Part shown: positions 27,023 to 34,695 of the stretch, piece by piece | How the letters are laid out: each line of letters opens with the position of its first letter | Numbering within the stretch: the first letter of the stretch is position 1 | Assembly: GCA_964594045.1 (NCBI GenBank) | Contig: CAZQKR010000021.1 | Coordinates: 1-64,000, forward strand | DNA length: 64,000 nt | Reading direction: 5' to 3' | DNA from: UBA2365 sp964594045 | GTDB taxonomy: Bacteria; Bacteroidota; Bacteroidia; Chitinophagales; Saprospiraceae | Notes under the pieces: model-generated | What the model saw: the letters and a program-made list of their open reading frames with translations, nothing else | Databases searched by the model: none | What the model was told of the DNA's origin: nothing | Made by a program: the position numbers and the translations under genes

Positions 27023-28030
27023 TTACCTGAAAGCTTCAAAACAATCACTATATCTGAATGGTGGTTTGAACAAAGTGGATTTATCAAAATTGATCACCAC
27101 TCCCAGTTCATGGCTTCCACCTGTGTTTTGAGCCAGACCGGATATGGTCAGATCGTAGCTGTAAGCGATCCTGAACATGCCATATTGCACTCCGATACTT
27201 GTCAAAACCGCATCCGGATGTTCAAACCAGTATCTGTAACCTATTCCTGCATAAATTGTGCCTATATTGCCTAAAAGCTGAAAATTGAGCTGATTTATTT
27301 TGCCCTGACCAGAAAAAAGTATGGCAGGACTTAAAAAATACCTGTTGCCCAGATTGATCTGAGTTCCTGCAATCAAATGATGCCGCACCGGCAAACCGGC
27401 TGTATAAGTTTCCTGGCTTTCGGTAAAACCAACATCTGGTGTATTGGCATGATGGATGGAATAGCCAACATACACAAGTTCGGAATAATACATCAAACCG
27501 GCTCTCAGATCCGGACGAAAAACGGTCAGCACTTCCGGCTTGACCTCCAGACTGCTCAGTTCTGGCAAATAACCCTTTACTGCATCGATCTGATCCGAAA
27601 AAATCAGTTTTTCCCAGTTGAGCCGTCGCTGGATCATCCCCAAACTCAGTCCGAGTTTAAGGTAATGCCCTTTAGTGATCTCAAGCCTGTATGCGATCAC
27701 TACTTCCAGATTGAGCGTATTCAAGATACCTGCACCTGCATTGTCCTGCTGGACAAAAGCACCTACCCCGATCCTGTTTCTGTGCAAAAACTGGTCATAG
27801 CTCAGACTGAAAGTGTTATAGGCAAACCCGGCTGATGGCCACTGTATCCTTGAATTGAGGTGTATTTTGGGGGCAAAGGTGGTCCCGGCAAGTGCAGGAC
27901 TGATCTGCAGTGGATTGTGGTAAAACTGTGTAAACACCGGATCCTGGCCATAGCCCGGGAGCCATAAAATCAGTTTGAAGACCGAAATGATGATCAAAAA
28001 TCTGAAATATTTCTGGTATTTAAACAGCAT
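27023..28030 (-). CDS. PorP/SprF family type IX secretion membrane protein
   Basis: A 335-residue outer-membrane protein. After the signal peptide (FLIIISVFKLILWLPGYGQ), DPVFTQFYHNPLQISPALAGT is the typical PorP/SprF opening. The rest is a beta-barrel of about 14 strands with GIGYRYWF and YSYDLTISGLAQNTGGSHELGV at the end. These proteins tether particular T9SS substrates to the cell surface and often pair with a large adhesin; no such adhesin is adjacent, and gldKLMN are not in the window. A start at 28087 adds a poor leader, so 28030 is preferred. Confidence 0.86.
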   Translation of the reverse strand: MLFKYQKYFRFLIIISVFKLILWLPGYGQDPVFTQFYHNPLQISPALAGTTFAPKIHLNSRIQWPSAGFAYNTFSLSYDQFLHRNRIGVGAFVQQDNAGAGILNTLNLEVVIAYRLEITKGHYLKLGLSLGMIQRRLNWEKLIFSDQIDAVKGYLPELSSLEVKPEVLTVFRPDLRAGLMYYSELVYVGYSIHHANTPDVGFTESQETYTAGLPVRHHLIAGTQINLGNRYFLSPAILFSGQGKINQLNFQLLGNIGTIYAGIGYRYWFEHPDAVLTSIGVQYGMFRIAYSYDLTISGLAQNTGGSHELGVVINFDKSTLFKPPFRYSDCFEAFR

Positions 28031-28159
28031 CAACCTGCATGTAAATTCATTAATCCTGATTCGACCTGACTTAGGTCGATATTTCACAGCTTCCCTGCAT
28101 CTTCTATAGCATCACAACAAACATCCTGAAAAAAAACTTCTAAAGCAAAAAACAGCTAA

Positions 28160-29701
28160 TCACAAAGGTATATTACCATGCTTTTTGGAAGGGATCTGGT
28201 CCTTCTTATTTTCCAGCATGGCGAATCCCTTGATCAGTTTACGCCGGGTCTCGCGGGGCAAGATCACTTCATCGATAAAGCCTCTTCCTGCTGCCCCGTA
28301 AGGATGCGCAAATTTCTCGGCATATTCCTGTTCCTTCTCCCTCAACTTAGCTTCCTTGTCCTCAGCAGACTGTATTTCATTCCTGAAAATGATCTCCGAT
28401 GCTCCTTTGGCCCCCATAACGGCAATCTCAGCCGAAGGCCAGGCAAAATTGAGATCAGCTCCAATGTGTTTTGAATTCATCACGTCATAAGCACCGCCAT
28501 AAGCCTTGCGCGTGATGACTGTGATCCTGGGAACGGTCGCCTCACTGAAAGCATAGAGCAACTTAGCTCCATTGACGATGATGCCGTTCCACTCCTGATC
28601 CGTTCCGGGCAAAAATCCGGGAACATCCACAAAAACCAGCAATGGTATATTGAAACAATCACAGAATCGCACAAATCTCCCCCCTTTTCTGGAACTGTTG
28701 ACATCCAAAACGCCAGCCAGACTGACCGGTTGATTGGCCACGATACCAATACTCCTTCCTGCAAGACGGGCAAAACCTACAACAATATTGTCTGCAAACA
28801 TCTCGTGAATCTCAAAAAAACTGCCTTCATCCACTACTCCCCGGATCACATCCTTCATATCATAGGGTGTGTTGGTGTTGGCCGGTATGATCGAGTCCAG
28901 TTCAGGCCTGTTTTCATCCCCAAGCGTCACTTCCATTTTCGGTGTGACCGCAGCCCAGTTTTGGGGAATATAACCCAACAGCAGCTTGGTCTTTTCCAGC
29001 GCCTCAAAATCATTGGCTGCAGTAAGATGGGTGACCCCGGATTTTTCAGCATGCGTTTGTGCACCGCCCAGCTCTTCTGAACTGACATCTTCATTGGTCA
29101 CCGTTTTCACCACATTCGGACCTGTAACAAACATGTATGAAGTGTGTTCCACCATAATGGTGAAATCAGTGATCGCAGGACTGTAAACCGCGCCTCCTGC
29201 ACATGGTCCCATAATGACGGAAATCTGAGGAATGACACCTGAAGCAAGTGTATTGCGGTAAAAAATATCGGCATATCCACCAAGAGAAACCACACCTTCC
29301 TGTATCCGCGCACCGCCTGAATCATTCAGTCCGATCAGAGGCGCTCCGTTTTTAATGGCGAGGTCCATGAGTTTAACGATCTTCTCAGCATGGGTTTCCG
29401 ATAACGAACCCCCAAACACCGTAAAATCCTGTGAAAAAACATACACCAGCCGACCGCCGATGGTTCCATAGCCGGTGACCACACCGTCTCCCAGAAACTT
29501 TGTTTTTTCCATCCCAAAATCGGTTGAACGGTGCTCTACAAACATTCCGATCTCCTCGAATGAACCTTCATCCAGCAAAACCGAAATCCGTTCCCGTGCA
29601 GTGAGTTTTTTGCTGGCATGCTGTTTTTCATTTCTGGCTTTCCCTCCGCCGAGGTTCGCTTCCGCTCTTCTCCGGTGAAGCAATTCGAATTTATCTGTCA
29701 T
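28160..29701 (-). CDS. Acyl-CoA carboxylase carboxyltransferase (propionyl-CoA carboxylase beta type)
   Basis: A 513-residue enzyme that moves CO2 from carboxybiotin to propionyl-CoA or methylmalonyl-CoA. It has the two crotonase-like halves: GGSLSETHAEKIVKLMDLA, GLNDSGGARIQEGV and VIMGPCAGGAVYSPA in the N-terminal half, and DVPGFLPGTDQEWNGII and AYGGAYDVMNSKHI in the C-terminal half, all oxyanion-hole or CoA motifs. A single ORF encodes the whole subunit. No biotin carboxylase or carrier gene is adjacent, so the partner lies elsewhere. The start at 29701 (MTDKFELLHRRRAEA) matches the family; the longer frame to 29746 does not. Confidence 0.92.
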   Translation of the reverse strand: MTDKFELLHRRRAEANLGGGKARNEKQHASKKLTARERISVLLDEGSFEEIGMFVEHRSTDFGMEKTKFLGDGVVTGYGTIGGRLVYVFSQDFTVFGGSLSETHAEKIVKLMDLAIKNGAPLIGLNDSGGARIQEGVVSLGGYADIFYRNTLASGVIPQISVIMGPCAGGAVYSPAITDFTIMVEHTSYMFVTGPNVVKTVTNEDVSSEELGGAQTHAEKSGVTHLTAANDFEALEKTKLLLGYIPQNWAAVTPKMEVTLGDENRPELDSIIPANTNTPYDMKDVIRGVVDEGSFFEIHEMFADNIVVGFARLAGRSIGIVANQPVSLAGVLDVNSSRKGGRFVRFCDCFNIPLLVFVDVPGFLPGTDQEWNGIIVNGAKLLYAFSEATVPRITVITRKAYGGAYDVMNSKHIGADLNFAWPSAEIAVMGAKGASEIIFRNEIQSAEDKEAKLREKEQEYAEKFAHPYGAAGRGFIDEVILPRETRRKLIKGFAMLENKKDQIPSKKHGNIPL

Positions 29702-29784
29702 TGAATTAGTTGATTTCGTTAATTTATGGCTAAAATACGCTTTCAAATCATAATTCAGGAAATTTGTCAGTCAAAGTGAACTGA

Positions 29785-31395
29785 TCACTGATCTTTTGAA
29801 TTAAAAATACGAAAATTGTCAGCCGTACCATCCCATTTGTTCATTTCACCGAAATACATCAGGCACAAAAGCAAAAAGCCCAAACTCATCTGGTAATCCA
29901 GCACCGTATGGCTGAACATCGTGACACAAAAAAGGATGAGGGCGATTTTCATGAGCAGATGTTTATAAGCGAAAGAACGCCTGATATATAACAAAAGCAA
30001 TGACATGACCGTGATCATACCGGCCAGGCCTGTCATCAAAAGCAGATATAGAAACTGGTTGTGCGGTTTCATGTAATTTTCCATCGTGGTACCAATTTTC
30101 ACGAGGCCGGATTCCATCGCTTCCCTCAGATCACCTGTTCCCCAGCCAAAAACCGGGGCCTCGCGAAAGGCTGCCCAGGCTGCTTTCCACAATTCAAGTC
30201 TTTGGGCAATGGAATGCCCCCGTGGGTCACCACTCAGAAAATACCGTTGCAACTCCCAGAAAGTCTGATGGATCCGGATCACTAAGGATGGCCATTCGAT
30301 GTAAAGATGATTGGGAACTCCCAGTTCAATCATGCTGACTTCCTGATCGGTTATCTGCCCGAACCCTTCCTTGTCCTTTTTCAGACCTTTGGATGCCATG
30401 AACCTGTACAAAGTATACCTGATCTCATTCTGCCCCTTATCCAGGCTGTCAAAAGGAATTTCACTCCTTGAATTCCATGCCTGCTCAAGTTCCTGATCCG
30501 AAATGTACCGAAACACGAGGTACCCGTTTTCCCTGTCCATGCGTTCAAAATCGTGGTGGTAGGGATTCCCTGACTGCGTGAACTGATCATTCTGTTGTAA
30601 AGGATATTCGTTGTTTGCCAAAAGTGGTTTTAAAATGTACAGGAAAAGACCCAGGATCATGACCAGTCCTGTCGCGGACAAGACAAGAGCTATTTTTCTT
30701 GAACTGTTGAACTTCCCTGATCCCAACCATTTGATCCCAAGAAAAATCAGGATGGTAATGAAACCTAACCATGCAGTTAAGGTGGCCATCAAAAAAATAA
30801 AACCGAGCAACCATGCCGAAATCAGTATTGCGAAATAAACCCATATCTTCTGAACCCCGATCCTAAGAACTGACCAGGGAAGCCAAAAAATGGAAAGTAC
30901 CACCATATTTCCAAAATGTATATGATTGATATAAGGTGAAAGTGCTCTGGGATCCTGCAGATCAAAAACAAAATAACGAATGGAGCCGATCAGGGTGATC
31001 ACCAGTACAGAAAGAGAAAAAAATACAGGCAGAAAATTTACGACTCCCTTATTCACCTGTTTTTCGGATGCGATGAAAAATGGCAGGGTCAGTATGGGCA
31101 ACTTATTCAAAAGCTCTTTCCCGAATCCGTTATGTAAATCATCTGTCCACATCATGCCGGTCAGATACACCAAAAAAACTGAACAAAGCAGCAAAACCGG
31201 TTTATTGGAGAAAAACCTCATCAATTTTTCCCTGTAATTTCCTGTGATCAGCCAGTGGACCGCGAACAAAACCTGGATGATCGTAGAAGCAGTGATGGAT
31301 GCAGGCAATGATATGGCAAAAAGGATGAGCAATGCATAATAGATCCATGCTTTGGGATCGGTTTTTTCCTGAATGTCAAAAGTCCCTGATGTCAT
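29785..31395 (-). CDS. O-antigen ligase/polymerase-like membrane protein
   Basis: A 536-residue membrane protein with about 11-12 hydrophobic segments and a large polar loop between about 240 and 400, ending in a Wzy_C-type motif (RLELWKAAWAAFREAPVFGWGTGDL, KPHNQFLYLLLMTGLAGM). Such proteins join or polymerise surface polysaccharides in the periplasm. The frame extends upstream to 31953, but that part lies on the coding sequence of the Stealth gene's 3' half and has no membrane character; ATG 31395 is the better start. The Stealth gene lies 22 bp upstream, so the two are likely co-transcribed. Confidence 0.82.
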   Translation of the reverse strand: MTSGTFDIQEKTDPKAWIYYALLILFAISLPASITASTIIQVLFAVHWLITGNYREKLMRFFSNKPVLLLCSVFLVYLTGMMWTDDLHNGFGKELLNKLPILTLPFFIASEKQVNKGVVNFLPVFFSLSVLVITLIGSIRYFVFDLQDPRALSPYINHIHFGNMVVLSIFWLPWSVLRIGVQKIWVYFAILISAWLLGFIFLMATLTAWLGFITILIFLGIKWLGSGKFNSSRKIALVLSATGLVMILGLFLYILKPLLANNEYPLQQNDQFTQSGNPYHHDFERMDRENGYLVFRYISDQELEQAWNSRSEIPFDSLDKGQNEIRYTLYRFMASKGLKKDKEGFGQITDQEVSMIELGVPNHLYIEWPSLVIRIHQTFWELQRYFLSGDPRGHSIAQRLELWKAAWAAFREAPVFGWGTGDLREAMESGLVKIGTTMENYMKPHNQFLYLLLMTGLAGMITVMSLLLLYIRRSFAYKHLLMKIALILFCVTMFSHTVLDYQMSLGFLLLCLMYFGEMNKWDGTADNFRIFNSKDQ

Positions 31396-31417
31396 TGAAT
31401 GATAATAAGTTAAAAAA

Positions 31418-32428
31418 CTACTGTTGATCCATAAGGGTATCCAGCCAGCTAAAAAGCTCAAGTTGTACTGCTTCCGGACACCTGTCCAGGCTCTGAACGC
31501 ATATCCACCGGACCGAAGGATGATTGCATTCCCTGATCTTCCTTTCCAGATAAGTTTTCTGCCGGTTAAATGGTTGAAAATAAACTGTGTCAAGAGGGAA
31601 AAAATTACGGTTGCCGTGCAGGATCTCCAGGTGATTGGAAAGGGAGGCCACGGTGAATTGTGTACTATCCCTGAATCTGTAGGCAATATTCTTTTCCATT
31701 TTCTCAGGATATGACTGAAAAAACGATTTGACCCTGGCCAAACTGAACGGATGTGGCGTGTGCCCGTGCCTGAAATATCTCCATTTGAAACCAAGCAGCC
31801 TTGCAGACTGCCACTGAAACAATTGAAACGATGGTCTCGGATGGTATTGCCTTTCCAAAAGGATCTTTCTGCGGAAAAATTTCCTGAGCTCATCCCAGGC
31901 TTTACGAAAGATGGGTGAAATGACCCAATCACCACGGAGTACAGGCATTGCATGAATAAACCAATCTTCCCGGCTGACTGGCCGGATCAGAAAAATATCG
32001 TCGTTGAAATATACAAACTGGTCTGAAAGACCCGGAATTCTCCACAGCATGGAAGCGATCGAAATACTGTTGAATGTCGGTAAATATTGTTCATAATCCC
32101 TGAAAATGATCCGGTGATCGATGAATATGACATCTTGCCACCTTCCTGGAAATCTTGTTTTTATATCATCTTCAATATCAGGTATCTGATTGTCCGTGAC
32201 GATAAATATATGCCTAACGAAAGGTGCAAATGTGAAAATGGACCGGATACAATAGTTGATCTCTCCTACCGAATTGAAACGGGTCGGATGTTTTGCCGAG
32301 GCTGAAAGATCGCCGGCATCAGAGAGGTATACATTCATTTTCTCCCGGTGTACAGGATCCTGCCCATCCACCCAGGTAATTACTATATCAACCGGACTTT
32401 CAGATTTTGTATTCAAGGCTACCGCCAT
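31418..32428 (-). CDS. Stealth-family capsular polysaccharide phosphotransferase
   Basis: A 336-residue protein with the conserved regions of Stealth proteins: DIVITWVDGQDP (CR1), FNSVGEINYCIRSIFTFAPFVRHIFIVTDNQ (CR2), and the FNDDIFLIRPVSREDWF segment (CR3-like). Members transfer sugar-1-phosphate from nucleotide sugars and make phosphodiester-linked polysaccharides; some are eukaryotic GlcNAc-phosphotransferases. ATG 32428 is chosen because CR1 follows about 14 residues later; an upstream ATG at 32479 adds a lysine-rich stretch. It is next to an O-antigen-ligase-like gene and a glycosyltransferase. Confidence 0.88.
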   Translation of the reverse strand: MAVALNTKSESPVDIVITWVDGQDPVHREKMNVYLSDAGDLSASAKHPTRFNSVGEINYCIRSIFTFAPFVRHIFIVTDNQIPDIEDDIKTRFPGRWQDVIFIDHRIIFRDYEQYLPTFNSISIASMLWRIPGLSDQFVYFNDDIFLIRPVSREDWFIHAMPVLRGDWVISPIFRKAWDELRKFFRRKILLERQYHPRPSFQLFQWQSARLLGFKWRYFRHGHTPHPFSLARVKSFFQSYPEKMEKNIAYRFRDSTQFTVASLSNHLEILHGNRNFFPLDTVYFQPFNRQKTYLERKIRECNHPSVRWICVQSLDRCPEAVQLELFSWLDTLMDQQ

Positions 32429-32642
32429 TTTTTTATGGTAAAGGTATGTTTTTTTGTTTTTTTTCGCAATTTTGCTCATGCGATGTGATGCAGATGGTCA
32501 GGTTTCAATATAATTTTTACACAAGCTCAAATTAATAATTGCCGCTTGATCTGATGTATTCAAAGAGAGACAAAATTTTATTTGGTTGTGCCAGACAGGG
32601 ATCACCATCTCATCGGGTAAAAAGTGAACAGCGTATATCAGC

Positions 32643-33485
32643 ATGACAAAAAAAATCGCCGCAATTTCCATGGCCCGGAACGATGAGTTTTTTGTGGAGA
32701 AATGGATTGAATACTACGGAAAGCAACTGGGGGTTCAGCATCTTTATCTGATCCTGGATGGCGCAGACCAGGTTTTGCCTGAAAAGCATGAATCGATCAA
32801 CGTCATCATTCAAGACCATGTACCCCTGATCCGTTCACAGGGAGACCGCTACAGATCGAGACTGGTATCTTCGATTGCCCGGGACCTGATGCAGAAAAAA
32901 TCCTATGATATCGTGATCGCACATGACATCGATGAAATGCTGATCATTGACCCCCAAACCAAACTGGAACTGAATGAGTATTTATCTCAAAAACACGGAG
33001 TCGCATCGCTTTCCGGACTCGGTCTGGATGTTGGTCAACACCTGGATAACGAACAGCAGTTAGATCATAAAAAACCATTTTTACAACAAAGATCTTACGC
33101 TCATGTTTCTGCCCGCTATACCAAACCGGCGGTGGCATTCCGTCCTGTGACCTGGGGATCGGGTTTTCACCGGATAAAAGGACGCAACTTCAGGATCGAC
33201 TCTAATCTGTACCTGATGCATTTCGGAATGGTCGATGCTGAAATGTGCAGAGATCGCATCCAAAACAGTGAACTGATCTCGAGCGGCTGGGAAAATCATT
33301 TCAAGAGACGGTTTGCCTTGTTTGAACTGATAAAGCACAGCAAGGTCAAAGACGGGGATCGGTTTTTCCCGATCGCCAGGTGGAGACAAAGCTGGTTCAG
33401 ACCATTTTATGCGATCAACAAACCAGGAATGCTGTGGGAAAAACCCATTGTCAAAATACCTGAACGCTTCCGTTCGGTGGTATGA
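32643..33485 (+). CDS. Glycosyltransferase family 2-like protein
   Basis: A 280-residue protein that opens with IAAISMARNDEFFVEKWIEYYGKQLG, the N-terminal signature of the glycosyl transferase 2_4 group, and continues with HDIDEMLIIDP, which places the metal-binding DxD. A GWENHFKRRFALFELIKHSK segment follows. No transmembrane helix or signal peptide is seen, so the enzyme is cytoplasmic. It is transcribed away from the Stealth gene. Confidence 0.78.
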   Translation: MTKKIAAISMARNDEFFVEKWIEYYGKQLGVQHLYLILDGADQVLPEKHESINVIIQDHVPLIRSQGDRYRSRLVSSIARDLMQKKSYDIVIAHDIDEMLIIDPQTKLELNEYLSQKHGVASLSGLGLDVGQHLDNEQQLDHKKPFLQQRSYAHVSARYTKPAVAFRPVTWGSGFHRIKGRNFRIDSNLYLMHFGMVDAEMCRDRIQNSELISSGWENHFKRRFALFELIKHSKVKDGDRFFPIARWRQSWFRPFYAINKPGMLWEKPIVKIPERFRSVV

Positions 33486-33497
33486 TCCAAAAGCAGA

Positions 33498-33848
33498 TCA
33501 TTTGCCGGGTCTGTAGATCATCACCTCAGCTTTTTCCAGTGTGACCAGCACTCCGGAGCCGGAATATTCAAAAAGATACCTGACAGATTCCAGAAAAGCG
33601 CGAACTTTTTCTTCATTTCCAACAATTTCGATCACCATGGGCAGGTCTGAGGACAATTCAAAAAGCTTTGCAGTATGGATTTTCAGCGAATTGGCACCGT
33701 AACCCATGATCCCCCGCAGGACCGTTGCGCCAGGCAACCCGAATTTCCGGGCATCCAGGACAATTTTTTCATATAGTGGCTGTAGACCGGACTTATCGTT
33801 TTCTCCGATAAAGATCCGCAGCAATTTGGCATTGGGATCACTTTCCAT
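33498..33848 (-). CDS. DUF190 family protein
   Basis: A 116-residue protein with the PII-like ferredoxin fold expected for DUF190 (RIFIGENDKSGLQPLYEKIVLDARKFGLPGATVLRGIMGYGANS). DUF190 proteins commonly accompany CrcB/Fluc fluoride channels, and here the start codon lies one base after the crcB stop, so the two are coupled. The exact role is not established. The frame runs on to 33908; ATG 33848 is chosen because it starts just after the crcB stop and before the conserved block. Confidence 0.82.
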   Translation of the reverse strand: MESDPNAKLLRIFIGENDKSGLQPLYEKIVLDARKFGLPGATVLRGIMGYGANSLKIHTAKLFELSSDLPMVIEIVGNEEKVRAFLESVRYLFEYSGSGVLVTLEKAEVMIYRPGK

Positions 33849-33849
33849 A

Positions 33850-34221
33850 TTATATGATTTTAATGACTGACCATCCGGCAAAGGTTGCAAAAAGTCCAAA
33901 AAATACACTCGCTGTGATGTAAATCAGCACGCTCAGGTATTGTCCGTCTCTGAGCATATTCACTGATTCCATTGAAAATGCGCTGAAGGTAGTAAAACCA
34001 CCTAGCATACCTGTTGCCAGGAACAACCTCCATTCCTGAGCAAGGTGACCGCGTTCGAATAACCCAAAAACAATTCCGATCAGGAAACAACCGAGTACAT
34101 TGACGAAAAATGTACCAAAAGGCAAAACCGACTGAAATTTTTGCTGTATATGCTCAGCCATCACATACCTGAGCATTCCGCCAAATGCGCTCCCCATCCC
34201 TATTGCCAAAATGATCTTCAT
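33850..34221 (-). CDS. crcB: Fluoride channel CrcB/FluC
   Basis: A 123-residue inner-membrane protein of the Fluc family that exports fluoride as a dimer. GGMLRYVM at the first helix, FVNVLGCFLIGI with the conserved Asn, and GMLGGFTTFSAFSMES with the phenylalanine box of the pore are all present. Four transmembrane helices are predicted. I searched upstream by eye for the fluoride riboswitch and did not find one. Confidence 0.93.
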   Translation of the reverse strand: MKIILAIGMGSAFGGMLRYVMAEHIQQKFQSVLPFGTFFVNVLGCFLIGIVFGLFERGHLAQEWRLFLATGMLGGFTTFSAFSMESVNMLRDGQYLSVLIYITASVFFGLFATFAGWSVIKII

Positions 34222-34695
34222 ATTCCAGGATTAAAAAATTTCTGTTGATATCAGGAAAACCCTCAAAGCCTGTTTTAATACAAAAATAATATAAACAATT
34301 CACTTCATTTGAAAAGCTGGCAGGACCATCGTTTTTTTTGAGGTATTTTAAAAATGTATATTAATGCTTGCCAACAAATTACTGATGAATACTGATGAAT
34401 ACTGACGAATACTGACGAAGCAAGCTTGTCAGCATCTTTGATACAGACGATACTTTGTATGTCAGCACTTATCAAGCATGCTTGTCAGTATCCGCGATAC
34501 TGACGAAGCAAGCTTGTCAGTATCTTCGATACTGACGATGCTCAGCATGTCAGTATTTATAATCCAAAAAAGAGCTTCGCCCTGACTTTTTGGCTGACCC
34601 CCCAATTCGTGTTCCCTTTCTTGAATTTCCAACGGATATTCACCTTGCAGGAATGGTCGGTCATTTTCAGCTATCAATATAATTCTTAAACAACT
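34222..34695. other. Intergenic, holds a short tandem repeat with hairpins
   Basis: The stretch between the crcB start and the DUF255 stop. It includes the repeat at 34381-34555. No gene is supported; the open frame on the minus strand at 34462-34677 is repeat-derived and has no recognisable content. Confidence 0.55.
34381..34555. repeat. Short tandem repeat of the word AATACTGACGA with hairpins
   Basis: AATACTGATGA or AATACTGACGA is repeated in tandem near 34383-34420. Beyond it come pairs such as ATACTGACGAAGCAAGCTTG followed by TCAGTAT (34497-34523) and ATACTGACGATGCTCAGCAT followed by GTCAGTAT (near 34529-34556). Each can fold as an ATACTGAC/GTCAGTAT hairpin. The function is unknown. Confidence 0.75.

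Noticed and set aside
31396..31953. 186-residue N-terminal extension of the O-antigen-ligase-like protein
   Set aside because: This stretch lies on the 3' half of the Stealth gene in another frame, lacks membrane segments and looks like a shadow; ATG 31395 gives a normal membrane protein.
34462..34677. 71-codon minus-strand frame next to the DUF255 gene
   Set aside because: Its C-terminal half is translated from the ATACTGAC repeat and it has no recognisable domain.
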